The notes under the pieces were generated by a model that saw nothing but the letters and a program-made list of their open reading frames with translations, made no database searches and was not told the origin of the DNA. A program made the position numbers and the translations under genes. Shown in pieces: positions 25,751 to 34,685 of a stretch of DNA of 64,000 nucleotides. This DNA comes from Candidatus Binatia bacterium (lineage in GTDB: Bacteria > Desulfobacterota > Binatia > HRBIN30): positions 62,001 through 126,000 of the forward strand of contig CALAMI010000011.1 of NCBI GenBank assembly GCA_937925685.1. Direction: 5' to 3'. Every line of letters begins with the position of its first letter. Positions within the stretch are counted from its first letter, which is position 1.

Positions 25751-26217
25751 GGCACGCAGGTGCGCCGTTGCTGCACCCACTGGCGCGCCGCCTCGAGGGG
25801 GATTTGGCGACTGACGTGTAGGTACGCAATAGCCACAGTGGGAGAGCGGTTTATCCCAGCGTTGCAGTGCAGGTATATGCGACGGCCAAGTGCAGCCTGT
25901 TCGTGGATCCAGGAGACAGCCGGGTTGAGAGCCTCGAGCAACTGCTCCTGAGAGCCATCGACGACCGGGATCCGTTGAAAGGAAATCCCATGGGCCTCGA
26001 ATGCTCGCTGCAGGCTCCGGGCGCAAAGGTCCTTGGCCGCAAGGTCGCTGTCGTCCTGCAAGCTAAGCACGGCGCGAACACGCAGTTCCTCGGCCAGCCA
26101 AGGCACGTCTCCCGGGAGCAAGTACTCGCCGACGAGCAGTTCGGGTACAATTTCAGCGTAGGAGGGCCGTTGCGTCGCGCGTCCGGGAGGGCCCCAAGCC
26201 CGAAGCCAGTAACTCAT
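25705..26217 (-). CDS. Dual-specificity protein phosphatase
   Basis: About 170 residues with the Cys-based phosphatase loop HCNAGINRSPTVAIAYL, HCX5R with the following Ser/Thr, and an upstream VVDGSQEQLLEALNPAVSWI region where the general-acid Asp lies. This is the DSP/tyrosine phosphatase (CDC14/DUSP-like) fold, acting on phosphoproteins or phosphoinositide-like substrates. I use the ATG at 26217, since the longer TTG start adds unrelated residues. No signal peptide. The start has no clear ribosome site. The gene tail overlaps the convergent ABC ATPase gene by 46 bases. Confidence 0.85.
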   Translation of the reverse strand: MSYWLRAWGPPGRATQRPSYAEIVPELLVGEYLLPGDVPWLAEELRVRAVLSLQDDSDLAAKDLCARSLQRAFEAHGISFQRIPVVDGSQEQLLEALNPAVSWIHEQAALGRRIYLHCNAGINRSPTVAIAYLHVSRQIPLEAARQWVQQRRTCVPYFTVLELWERSRSG

Positions 26218-26250
26218 GGTGGGGAAGCTACTAGGAAAAGGGCTCTTTGG

Positions 26251-26268
26251 CCACAAGCAAGCTTGTGG
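26251..26268. repeat. Inverted repeat
   Basis: Arms CCACAAGC (26251-26258) and GCTTGTGG (26261-26268) are separated by AA. It lies just upstream of the phosphatase gene and belongs to the cluster of short palindromes at 26250-26480. Confidence 0.7.
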
Positions 26269-26365
26269 GGGGCACTAGTTTGCCTGCCTCGCGTTGGTAA
26301 GCGAGGGAGTAAGACCCTACCTTTGGAAAGAAGAGGTTTGGGAAGGAGGCATCGAGCACTGGGGG

Positions 26366-26474
26366 TTTCCCATGGCTCTTTTCCGGAAGCAGGTGCTTTG
26401 GCTGTTGAAGAGCACAGGCAAGCTGCCTGTGCCACCAGTTTCCCATGGCTGTTGTCCGGAAGCAGGTGCTTTGG
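26366..26474. repeat. 36-bp direct repeat pair flanking a palindrome
   Basis: Two 36-base copies beginning TTTCCCATGGCT and ending GCAGGTGCTTTGG lie at 26366-26401 and 26439-26474, differing at two bases, with a 73-base period. Between them is an inverted repeat, GCACAGGCA (26412-26420) with TGCCTGTGC (26424-26432) and a 3-base loop. The unit looks like part of an interspersed palindromic family rather than a gene; the minus strand of the cluster reads as repeat-derived peptide. Confidence 0.75.
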
Positions 26475-26544
26475 AGTTCCAGTCGCTTTTGACTTTTCTT
26501 CCGCTAGCTACGTAAATACTCTCGACGTTCGGTAAGGAGGTTCA

Positions 26545-26967
26545 ATGGGACGCGTAGGTCAACTGCTGGTGAGGTCCGGGATGGTCGTGGTAACGATGGG
26601 TATCCTGGCAGCCGCTACTCAGGCGCAGAAAGGCCGGGTAACGAACCCCCAAGAAATTGCCGCGATTGTGTCCGTGCGCGACGTGCGCGTGGAGGGCGAC
26701 ACGGTGCGGGCCACCTTGGTCAACCACGCACCACGCCGGCTAGCGGACGTTCGGTTGCTGATCCGACACTCCTGGCTTTGGAAAAACGAACGGAACCCTG
26801 GGTTGGACAATCCCGGGCGGACCGATACGTACACGTTGCCGGAAGAAATTCCGGCAGGTGGGAGCTATTCCTTGGTGTACAAAATCGTCCCGCCCTTGCC
26901 GCAGCGTAGCGACGGGCGCTTTGTAACCACGGTGGAAGTCATTGGTTTTACCGAGGTCGGTTTTTGA
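26545..26967 (+). CDS. Exported protein of unknown function
   Basis: A 140-residue protein with an excellent AAGGAGG before the ATG and a Sec signal MVVVTMGILAAATQAQ. The mature part (IVSVRDVRVEGDTVRATLVN to FVTTVEVIGFTEVGF) is a single beta-sandwich-like domain resembling FxLYD or similar immunoglobulin-like folds that occur in periplasmic proteins. It contains a central HSWLWKNERNPG. No catalytic residues are evident. The following gene overlaps its end by 26 bases. Confidence 0.75.
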   Translation: MGRVGQLLVRSGMVVVTMGILAAATQAQKGRVTNPQEIAAIVSVRDVRVEGDTVRATLVNHAPRRLADVRLLIRHSWLWKNERNPGLDNPGRTDTYTLPEEIPAGGSYSLVYKIVPPLPQRSDGRFVTTVEVIGFTEVGF

Positions 26968-27958
26968 TCCGGAAGCGGCGCAACAGCTTAACAAGCCCGC
27001 CTGGCTCACTGCTGAGCGGCCGCGGATTGGTATCTCTGCGTGCTTACTTGGCCGCCCGGTTCGCTACGACGGCGGACACAAGCGGGATCTGTTTTTAACG
27101 GAAACCTTCGGGCAGTGGGTGACGTGGGTGCCTGTCTGCCCGGAAGTCGAGCTGGGCTTGGGCGTGCCCCGGCCAACGCTTCGTTTAGAAACACATGACT
27201 CCGAGGTCCGATTGCGCGTTCCCGCCACAGGCGCAGATCTCACCGTGGCGATGCAGCGGTGGGCACAGAAGCGGGTGAAGGCGTTGGAGAGCGAAAATCT
27301 CAGTGGCTTCGTGGTCAAGAAAGACTCGCCGAGCTGTGGCATGGAAAGAGTGCGCATTTACCACGACAAAGGCGCTCCTCGGCGCACGGGAGTTGGCTTG
27401 TTCACTGCTGCCTTGCGAGCAGCCCACCCGCAGTTGCCGGTGGAGGAGGAAGGTCGGCTGCACGACCCGAAGCTGCGCGACAATTTTGTCGAACGCGTGT
27501 TTGCGTACCAGCGGTTGATGCAACTGTTCGCCGGGCGGTGGACCATTAAGGATCTCGTCGCTTTCCACACGGCCCACAAACTCCAGTTGCTTGCCCACTC
27601 CCCAGCTCGCTATCGCGAGCTCGGTCAACTGGTGGCGAACGCCAAACGACACTCCCGCGATGAACTGCGGCGCCATTACGCAGATGGTTTCATGCAAGCG
27701 TTACAAGCGCTAGCGACCCCGCAGCGAAATGCCAACGTGTTGCTTCACATGGCTGGTTATCTGCGGCAATGCGCTGATGCCGAGTCGCGCGCCGAACTCC
27801 GGCGTGTGATCGAAGACTACCGCCGAGGTTGGATCCCGCTCGTGGTCCCCATAACTTTGCTAGGGTACTTTGCCCGCAAGTATCGGGTGTCGTACTTGCT
27901 GGGCCAGACTTACCTCGAGCCGCACCCCAAGGAATTGATGTTGCGCAATCACGTATGA
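26942..27958 (+). CDS. DUF523-DUF1722 fusion (TudS-like desulfidase plus YbgA domain)
   Basis: A protein of up to 338 residues. The N-terminal half has ISACLLGRPVRYDGGHK, PVCPEVELGLGVPR and KKDSPSCGMERV; its three cysteines match DUF523 (TudS), which binds a 4Fe-4S cluster and desulfurises thiouracil. The C-terminal half (QRLMQLFAGRWTIKDLVAFH to ARKYRVSYLLGQTYLEPHPKEL) is DUF1722, the YbgA domain. The fused form is common in proteobacteria. The only usable start I find is TTG at 26942, inside the preceding gene, with GGTGGAAG upstream; there is no ATG or GTG before the first motif. Translation is probably coupled. Convergent with the cytochrome c gene, 6 bases away. Confidence 0.87.
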   Translation: MVLPRSVFDPEAAQQLNKPAWLTAERPRIGISACLLGRPVRYDGGHKRDLFLTETFGQWVTWVPVCPEVELGLGVPRPTLRLETHDSEVRLRVPATGADLTVAMQRWAQKRVKALESENLSGFVVKKDSPSCGMERVRIYHDKGAPRRTGVGLFTAALRAAHPQLPVEEEGRLHDPKLRDNFVERVFAYQRLMQLFAGRWTIKDLVAFHTAHKLQLLAHSPARYRELGQLVANAKRHSRDELRRHYADGFMQALQALATPQRNANVLLHMAGYLRQCADAESRAELRRVIEDYRRGWIPLVVPITLLGYFARKYRVSYLLGQTYLEPHPKELMLRNHV

Positions 27959-27964
27959 CGGTTG

Positions 27965-28783
27965 TCAGCGTTGCGCCCGGTCGAGTTCTTGTTTCCATGG
28001 GCCGCGATTGACCCAGCGAACGTACGCCACCAGTGCATCGATCTGCTCTTCGGTGAGAAAGTCCTTGTACGCTGGCATGTAAACGCGTTGGCGATCGATG
28101 AACCAGCGAGCGACCGGGTGGTTGCGCAAGCGATCGATATTGCCCTCTCGAATCCACTGCCGAAGTTCGTCATCGCTGCGCACCAGGTCGCGGAAGTCGT
28201 GTCCCCACCAGCCCGGGATGTAGCCTTTGAAAGACCCAGGGTTCGGCGGCCCACCACTACCCATAGGGCCGTGACAGTGAAAACATCCGAGTTGTACGGC
28301 AAGTTCATGTCCTTGGGCGGCCTGCGGATCGGAGGGCACGATCAAATCCGAGCGGGCGCGGATGTAAGCGACCAGATCGTCAACTTCGCGGTCGCTGAGA
28401 AAATCGCGGTAGGCTGGCATCACCAGCAGCCATTGGCGGATTTTCTGCTGATATTCGGGATCTTGTCGTTTGCGGGCTGGAGCGCCGTCGAGAATGTACT
28501 CCCGCAATTCGGCGTCGTCTTTGGCCCACATCATCGGCACGCCCCCAGCGAACCCCGGGACCTCTTCGTCTTCGCTCCCGGGGTTTTTCACCCCGCCAAT
28601 GCCGTCCGGCCCGTGGCAAGTGAAGCACCCGGAACGCAAGGCCACTTCGTAGCCTCGGCGAGCTGGGGTCACCTCCACATTGAGCACAAACGCTCGGCCG
28701 TAAGGATACAGGAGCACGAAGAGCGCAACCAGGAATGCTAGGGTCCAAGCACGTTCTGTCAAAAAGTCGGCGAGCTGGCGCAC
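27965..28783 (-). CDS. Membrane-anchored dihaem cytochrome c
   Basis: 272 residues with an N-terminal membrane anchor (TLAFLVALFVLLYPYGRAFVL) and two c-type haem sites, CFTCH (53-57) and CFHCH (167-171), in two homologous cytochrome c domains. Each domain is followed by VMPAYRDFLSDREVDDLVAYI or YMPAYKDFLTEEQIDALVAYV, whose methionines are the expected distal haem ligands. The protein faces the periplasm and probably carries electrons between respiratory complexes. GTG start with GGGGA upstream. The gene is 16 bases after the archease gene, apparently in the same transcript. Confidence 0.92.
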   Translation of the reverse strand: MRQLADFLTERAWTLAFLVALFVLLYPYGRAFVLNVEVTPARRGYEVALRSGCFTCHGPDGIGGVKNPGSEDEEVPGFAGGVPMMWAKDDAELREYILDGAPARKRQDPEYQQKIRQWLLVMPAYRDFLSDREVDDLVAYIRARSDLIVPSDPQAAQGHELAVQLGCFHCHGPMGSGGPPNPGSFKGYIPGWWGHDFRDLVRSDDELRQWIREGNIDRLRNHPVARWFIDRQRVYMPAYKDFLTEEQIDALVAYVRWVNRGPWKQELDRAQR

Positions 28784-28799
28784 TGCTGTCCCCGGAGGA

Positions 28800-29231
28800 T
28801 TAAATGTCGACCACGACCGTGGCTCGCCACTGCTCCTCTTCCTTGCGGACGGACAAACGGTGTAACGTCACAGCCTTGACGTCCGCACTGAGCCAATGGC
28901 GGTGGCGATCGATTTTTTCCCCGCAAAGCTGCGCCGTGGCCCTTAGTGGGTGCACGTCAAGGGAAAGAGAACATTGCTTGACCCGCAGGAGGAGCTGCTC
29001 CGCGTCTTTGTAGTACAGAATTTCTTCCAGGAAACGAACGAGCAAGAGTTCAAGCTCCGAATGTTCTACGGTGAACGAGCGCTCCTCCCGAGGTTGGACG
29101 GCCTCGGGGTTGGCCACCATCAGGGCGAGCAGCGCATCCCCCGCACTCCGGAAGCATTCTTCGAGGGTAGGACCCCACGCCTCGAAACCGGCGTCGGAGA
29201 GAGGCGCATCCTCGAGCCAGCGAAACGGCAC
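28800..29231 (-). CDS. Archease
   Basis: 143 residues of the archease family, which stimulates RtcB by promoting metal-dependent guanylylation and turnover. The acidic metal region appears in the open APLSDAGFEAWGPTLEECF and DALLALMVANPEAV segments, and the conserved ELELLLVRFLEEILYYKDAE and C-terminal VKAVTLHRLSVRKEE, WRATVVVDI match. The start is GTG at 29231 with AGAGG upstream. It follows rtcB by 9 bases, which supports the assignment and a shared RNA-repair function. Confidence 0.9.
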   Translation of the reverse strand: MPFRWLEDAPLSDAGFEAWGPTLEECFRSAGDALLALMVANPEAVQPREERSFTVEHSELELLLVRFLEEILYYKDAEQLLLRVKQCSLSLDVHPLRATAQLCGEKIDRHRHWLSADVKAVTLHRLSVRKEEEQWRATVVVDI

Positions 29232-29240
29232 GTCCGCCTC

Positions 29241-30728
29241 TTAGCCCTTGACGTTACCCACAGGGGTGAAGCGCACGACCGGCAAGCTTAAGCCAGCCTC
29301 GGTAGTGGCAGCCACGACAGCGTCGATGTTTTTGTATGCGGCTCCTGCTTCCTCGGCCAGGCCACCGTAGGAAACACTCCGCACATAAATTCCCCGTGCG
29401 GCAAGCTGTTGCTCCAGTTCTTTGCCGCGAAACTGTTTCTTCGCCGCATGCCGACTCATCGTACGGCCACTGCCGTGCGCGGTGGTGAAAAACGACTCCT
29501 TCCCCGTTGGCACCCCACGCAGCAAGTAAGATCCAGTTTCCATGCTGCCACCAATGATCACAGGTTGCCCAATCTCGCGGTAGGCCGCGGGAACGTCGGG
29601 CATGCCTGGGGCAAAGGCTCGGGTTGCCCCTTTGCGGTGCACGAGCAGTTTGCGCCGCTGCCCCGCAATTTCGTGCTCCTCCAGTTTCGCGGTGTTGTGG
29701 CAAACGTCGTAAACCATTTCGAGCCCGAGCTCACGCGCGTCGCGATGGAAGACTTCGGAAAAGACTTCCCGCACGCGATGGAGAATCACTTGGCGGTTCG
29801 CGAACGACATGTTGATGCCGCATTTCATCGCCGCAAAATACGCCTGCCCTTCGGGTGAGCGGAACGGGGCACAAGCAAGGTCACGGTCGGGCAAGACGAT
29901 CCCCCACTTTTTCTCCATCAGCGGGGCAAACTGCTGCACGTAATCGCTGGCAATCTGATGGCCAAACCCGCGGCTACCGCAGTGAAACATAATGACGACT
30001 TGGTACGGTCGGTTGATACCCATGACCTCCGCTGCGGCTGGGTCGAACACGTGCTCCGGTTTGACGATTTGAATTTCGAGATAATGATTGCCCGAGCCGA
30101 GGGTGCCGACCTGGGTGCGGCCACGTTCCAAGGCGCGGCGACTCACCTTGGAGGGATCGGCCCCTGGGATCGCACCGCCTTCTTCTGTGCGCTCCAGGTC
30201 CTCCGGCCAGCCGTAACCGTGGGCCACGCACCAGCGCGCTCCTTGCACGGCGACTTCGGCAAATTCTTCGTCCGTGAGCTTCAACAAGCCGTGGGCACCG
30301 ACACCGGCAGGGACTTTCCGGTAAAGCGCATCCACCAAGGTGCGGATGTGTTCGCGAATCTCATCGTATACGAGATTCGTGCGCACCAAGCGCATGCCAC
30401 AGTTGATATCGAAACCAATTCCTCCGGGGGAGATCACGCCGTGGTCAGGGTCCATGGCTGCCATGCCGCCAATGGGAAAGCCATATCCCCAATGCCCGTC
30501 AGGCATGCAAAACGCGCGCTCTACGATGCCTGGAAGCATAGCCACATTCGTGACTTGCTCGAACACACCGTCGTCCATTTGGGCCAACAACTCGGGGGTG
30601 GCATAGATGCGTGCCGGAACCCGCATGCCGGGCTTGGCATCTGGTGGGATCTCCCAAGTTGCTGGGCCCACCTGCACACATTTTTTGCGCAACTCGGAAC
30701 CTTTGACCGCGGGCACAGCCATAGCCAT
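29241..30728 (-). CDS. rtcB: RNA-splicing ligase RtcB
   Basis: A 495-residue GTP-dependent RNA ligase joining 2',3'-cyclic phosphate (or 3'-phosphate) to 5'-OH ends. Motifs are GGIGFDINCGMRLVRTNL with the metal Cys, the metal-binding MFHCGSRGFGHQ, GGSMETGSYLL and the guanylylated histidine in TTAHGSGRTMSRHAA near residue 418. It ends SLPVVRFTPVGNVKG. The ATG at 30728 or two codons later is the start. No RtcA cyclase or sigma-54 RtcR regulator is next to it, unlike in E. coli; the partner here is archease. Substrates in bacteria include cleaved tRNAs and damaged RNAs. Confidence 0.96.
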   Translation of the reverse strand: MAMAVPAVKGSELRKKCVQVGPATWEIPPDAKPGMRVPARIYATPELLAQMDDGVFEQVTNVAMLPGIVERAFCMPDGHWGYGFPIGGMAAMDPDHGVISPGGIGFDINCGMRLVRTNLVYDEIREHIRTLVDALYRKVPAGVGAHGLLKLTDEEFAEVAVQGARWCVAHGYGWPEDLERTEEGGAIPGADPSKVSRRALERGRTQVGTLGSGNHYLEIQIVKPEHVFDPAAAEVMGINRPYQVVIMFHCGSRGFGHQIASDYVQQFAPLMEKKWGIVLPDRDLACAPFRSPEGQAYFAAMKCGINMSFANRQVILHRVREVFSEVFHRDARELGLEMVYDVCHNTAKLEEHEIAGQRRKLLVHRKGATRAFAPGMPDVPAAYREIGQPVIIGGSMETGSYLLRGVPTGKESFFTTAHGSGRTMSRHAAKKQFRGKELEQQLAARGIYVRSVSYGGLAEEAGAAYKNIDAVVAATTEAGLSLPVVRFTPVGNVKG

Positions 30729-30805
30729 TAAACTACTCGCACTTGGCTGTCCTGGCAACGGTGCTTAGGCAGAAGCCACGATTGCAAACGAGTCTCGCGC
30801 GGGCC

Positions 30806-31651
30806 ATGACAACCTCGGCGATGCGTTACGTGTTCGAGCAACGAGTGTCTCATGCCAGGGTCGATTTTCTTGGGGAGCAAAAGCTTGCGGATTTGCTCGG
30901 GTTATTCGAGCAAGCGGCGGTAGAAGCATCGCAAGCGTGCGGTTTTGGGCCACGAGAGTATGCCGCCGCCCGCCGCATGTGGATTATCCGTCGAACGCGG
31001 CTGTGGCGCGCTGCTGCGATTGGCGGGCTGGACTGCTTGCGTGTGGAGACCCGCGTGGTCGACGTGCGGCGCGCCCGCTCTTTGCGGGAGTACAGCGTGT
31101 GGCGTAACCACACGAAGGTCGCCGAAGGAGCGTCAGACTGGGTGTACTTCGACTTGGAGCGCCGCCGGCCGGCGCAGGTTCCGCCGCAACTTGCGGTGGC
31201 GCTCTACGGCCGGGAGCCAGTGCCAAGCTTGGACCGCAGCCCTGCCTTGTTCGCGCCACCGCAGAGCGCCGTGCATCGAAGCTACGTCGATGTGCGGGTT
31301 GTGCACCTCGACCATTTGGAGCACGTGAACAATGCCGTTTATGCCGACTTCCTCGAGGAGGCCGCTTTCGAGTGGTGCCACAGGCATAATTGGCCCCTGG
31401 AGAGGATGTTAGCCTTCGGTGGGGCCTTGCGTCCGGTGGCGATGGATATCGAGTACCTCGAAGATGCTCAGCTCGGCGAACAGCTCGAGGTGGAGACCTG
31501 GGGCAGATTGTCTGCGGACGAAGGGGGTGCGCCGATCAGCGCGGACTTCACCCACGTCGTGCGCCGCCCGCACGGGTCGATTGCAGTCCGCGCGGTCAGC
31601 ACCTACGCCTGGCGCAGACGTCCTTCAGTGCTGGGACTAGCCCCCATCTGA
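30806..31651 (+). CDS. Double hotdog thioesterase-like protein
   Basis: About 281 residues with two hotdog-like halves as in plant and bacterial acyl-ACP thioesterases (FatA/FatB, FatM-like). First half: SHARVDFLGEQKLADLLGLF to TKVAEGASDWVYFD. Second half: YVDVRVVHLDHLEHVNNAVYADFLEEA, the HxHxxxNNAxYxxFxE signature expected to carry the catalytic Asn/His. It could release fatty acids or act on acyl-CoA. The N-terminus has several candidate starts between 30743 and 30821; I use the ATG at 30806. Divergent from rtcB. Confidence 0.85.
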   Translation: MTTSAMRYVFEQRVSHARVDFLGEQKLADLLGLFEQAAVEASQACGFGPREYAAARRMWIIRRTRLWRAAAIGGLDCLRVETRVVDVRRARSLREYSVWRNHTKVAEGASDWVYFDLERRRPAQVPPQLAVALYGREPVPSLDRSPALFAPPQSAVHRSYVDVRVVHLDHLEHVNNAVYADFLEEAAFEWCHRHNWPLERMLAFGGALRPVAMDIEYLEDAQLGEQLEVETWGRLSADEGGAPISADFTHVVRRPHGSIAVRAVSTYAWRRRPSVLGLAPI

Positions 31652-31794
31652 GTTTAGTTCGACAGGAGTCCTGTCAGGGGACCGCGAAGGCACAACGCGT
31701 CGCCAGTGTCGCAGCCACGAGCTGACAGCTTAGCGACCGGTGGCGAGCCCCGAGCCACTTAGCCGCGCTCCCGGCGCGGCAAACAGAGCTTTGC

Positions 31795-31817
31795 CCACGG
31801 GAAAGGAACTCCCGTGG
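31795..31817. repeat. Inverted repeat
   Basis: Arms CCACGGGA (31795-31802) and TCCCGTGG (31810-31817) with a 7-base loop. It lies in the 240-base intergenic region between the thioesterase and the convergent cytochrome c peroxidase, but no T-run follows, so it is not a standard intrinsic terminator. Confidence 0.6.
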
Positions 31818-31890
31818 CGGTGGTGATCTCCCTCTCTAGGCAACCGCCTGCAGCAGCAGGGCCAACGTTGGTAGCACCCCCGTGGCAGAA

Positions 31891-32883
31891 CTACCGTGGC
31901 AACTCGGGCTTCGCGATGTAATTCTGGTCAATCCGGCCGGTGAGCGCCTCGAGGAAAGCGACGATTTCCTCGATGTCTTGGGCTGACAAAGTGCGGCCCA
32001 GTTGGTACTCGCCCATGATCTTTACCATCTCCGGTAACGTGGCGACGCTACCATCATGGAGGTAAGGTGCGGTTTTGGCCACGTTGCGAAGCGAAGGCAC
32101 TTTGAAGAACCCGCGATCGACCTCGTTACCCGTAACCTGAGCACGGCCGGGGTCCTTTGTGGGGTAGGGTTTCACCAGCCCAAGCTTTTGGAACATGGTG
32201 CCCCCGAGGAGGGGACCGTTGTGGCAGGTAACGCAGCCCAAATCGATGAATTTGCCTAGGCCAGCGCGCTCTTTTGCGCTGAGCGCCTCGTCATTTCCCG
32301 CCAAGAAGTCGTCGAATCGGGACGGGGTGACAAGCTTGCGCTCGAAGGCACCAATGGCGCGGGCAAGGTTGTCATAAGTGATAGGTTTGTCTTGCTCGGG
32401 GAACGCTGCGCGAAACAAAGGCAAGTAGCCCGGAATGTTCTCCAGTTTGGCCACCACGGCTTCCTCGGATGGCATCCCCATCTCGATGGGATTGAGAATC
32501 GGCCCTTTGGCTTGTTCTTCGACATCGCGGGCTCGACCGTCCCAAAACTGGGCAACATGAAATGCGGCGTTGTATGTCGTCGGAGAATTGCGCTCGCCAC
32601 GACGGCCGTCGTGCCCCGGAGAGGTTTTCTCGTTGTCTACGCCAAAGCGCTCGAGTTGGTGACAATTATTGCAGGAGATGGTGTTGTTCACGGACAAACG
32701 ACTGTCGTAATAAAGCATCCGCCCCAGGCGTATTTTGTTTTCCGTGAGCGGGTTTTCTTTGCTCTCTGCAGCCTGGGGCAATGGTCCAAAAAGGGACGAA
32801 GCTCGTTGTCGGAGTTGTGCTGGAGATTCGCCGTGTGCCGCTGTTGCCACGAGTAGGACCAGGGAAGTCAACCGCAGTAACAT
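31891..32883 (-). CDS. Dihaem cytochrome c peroxidase
   Basis: A periplasmic enzyme reducing hydrogen peroxide with electrons from cytochrome c. 330 residues with a Sec signal (LTSLVLLVATAAHGE). Two c haem sites are seen, CNNCH (71-75) and CVTCH (217-221), plus HDGRRGERNSPTTYNAAF, YLPLFRAAF, and the C-terminal KVPSLRNVAKTAPYLHDGSV of the CcpA/MauG superfamily. It may have CCP or MauG-like activity; lack of a second motif makes CCP more likely. I use the ATG at 32883 though TTG at 32892 is nearer the AGGAGG. Alone on this strand; the 5' side is the long gene-poor region. Confidence 0.93.
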   Translation of the reverse strand: MLLRLTSLVLLVATAAHGESPAQLRQRASSLFGPLPQAAESKENPLTENKIRLGRMLYYDSRLSVNNTISCNNCHQLERFGVDNEKTSPGHDGRRGERNSPTTYNAAFHVAQFWDGRARDVEEQAKGPILNPIEMGMPSEEAVVAKLENIPGYLPLFRAAFPEQDKPITYDNLARAIGAFERKLVTPSRFDDFLAGNDEALSAKERAGLGKFIDLGCVTCHNGPLLGGTMFQKLGLVKPYPTKDPGRAQVTGNEVDRGFFKVPSLRNVAKTAPYLHDGSVATLPEMVKIMGEYQLGRTLSAQDIEEIVAFLEALTGRIDQNYIAKPELPR

Positions 32884-34685
32884 ACTCGCCAATAACCTCC
32901 TTTGCTTCTTATGGCTTGCGGCCTCGCAGTGGCCGCTTACGAGGACTTCTCATAACGCAGCGAGAGCATGAATCCAGCTGCGATTGCCGCGAGTGACCGT
33001 TGCCCTACGCCGAGGCCAGCTTCGGTGCGATTTCGTAGAGTGGGTTGTGCTTGAAGTGACAGACTCGAGCTGGACTTTGGCACGCAGCATGGCTTTGCCC
33101 TCGCGCGTGTTGTGGCTCCATCGATCCTGGGGCCTCGAAGTCGGTCGGCGGTGGGGAAGTCTCCCGCGAGGTGCAAGGCCGGCAGCGCAAATTCCTGGCC
33201 GTCATCGCCGGCGACAGAAGATGACGTCTGCGTGCTCGCGCGGCAAGGGCTTGCGGAGGTTGGTTCGCTTTGGCCTTCTGGTGGTAGTTCTTGCAGTTCG
33301 GTGATGACCAACGTTTGCTCCAACTAGATGGGTGAGGGCCGATTCTTGCGGGCTTGCCCCGAGCAAGTGTGGAGGCGCGATGCGCCGGGATAAATAGAGG
33401 GCAGAAGAATGAGCTGCAAGCGTCGGAAATAACCGAGGAGGGTTTGCCGCCCGCGGGAGAACTGGCTAGTGGCGGCCGGCGCATGGGCACAACTGGCCGC
33501 TAGTGTTGGCGGCTGCACCATTTGATGCTCGTTGCGTCTGCAGCGCGTGTGTTGCGGTGAACGGTTGATACGAGCAAACGCCAGCCAAGTGTGGCCACTC
33601 ATTGGTTGCGTAAACGAAAGGAGCGGCGCTCGATGAGGTCAACCGTGGCGTTTGACCGCCGCCACTCGCAGCGCCCCTTCGTTCTTCCGGCCACAGGACC
33701 AGAGGGTTCCCTCACCATGCGTCGCGAGCATCGTTGCGAGGCCGTGATGCCGGGGCAGTCACAGCCGCGATATCGTTGGTTTGCAGTTCTCGAAGAAGCG
33801 GCGCGTCCGGCCCGCGCTGCGGCATTCTTACCATGGGCCGAAAGGCTTCCTTGAGAAAAGGGAGCCCGTTCTCGACTGTTTGTTGGCCTTTGCACTTCAC
33901 CTTGGCATGGTTTCGACAAGCTACCTTCGGGACATTGGACCACAGGTGCACCCGCGGCACGGACTGAGCAGATTCGGCACTTGCTGTACCAGTCGCACCG
34001 CGATAGCCTTCAGCTCACCCGAAGCCCGTGCACCATGGTATCGGCAGGAAATTCCTCGGACAGGCAGGGCTTCTTCCGCCGCTGCCGCTTGCGCCTCTAA
34101 CTGGGCTGTCCCCCTCTTTCCAGGAGCAATGGCCGGGCTGCGGTGGCTGCACGACCGCCTGACGATCGATGCTCACGTGCTGGATATCCAGATGCCCGGG
34201 GGCGAGGGACTTTGCGCTCCCCACCGACTTCGTCACCAGTCCCATCGGGAAGCGAGCTGCGTCTCCCCCTGTGCCCCCAATGTGAGGAGAGATGAAAGAG
34301 TCTGCCTCCGGTGCCCCAGGCGCGAGGAGATCGGCATGGAATCGATGGTCGCCGGTTTCGCGGGTGGGTGGCAATACTTGCCCCTGTGTTGCGGCGCTCA
34401 CGTGGGTTGTCGCGGTGGTGGTAGTGCTTGTGTGCGTCGGCTCAAGTGTTCTCGAGCCTGTCTCGGCCTGGCGTTTTGTCCTCCGGGGAGTCAACGGTGG
34501 GAGGTGCAACTGCGACGTATGGGCGACCGTGGTCGAGAAGCAGCAGGGAAGGCGTACTGGCCACGAAGGCCCAGTCAGAAGAAGACGCGGCAACTTTTCG
34601 GGTAGGGATAGTCGTGCGCAGAGGAAAACCTTCGAGAGTCAATTGCGGCTCCGGTAGGCTACGGGCGGGGGGAACGGACGGAAAG
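32884..34685. other. 1.8-kb region without a convincing gene
   Basis: No reading frame here shows a domain I recognise. The longest (about 33781-34605, plus) has a composition unlike its neighbours, rich in Cys, Arg, Ser and Trp, and no ribosome site; a short stretch LTIDAHVLDIQMPGGEGL is vaguely receiver-like but isolated. A shorter frame starting near 33633 with AAGGAG upstream could encode about 70 residues, but it has no known relatives. I see no tRNA, repeats of transposon type or terminator. It may be decayed sequence, a regulatory RNA region, or a diverged small gene. Confidence 0.5.

Noticed and set aside
33781-34605. Long plus-strand frame in the gene-poor region
   Set aside because: Cys/Arg/Trp-rich composition, no ribosome site, no recognisable domain beyond a short receiver-like stretch.
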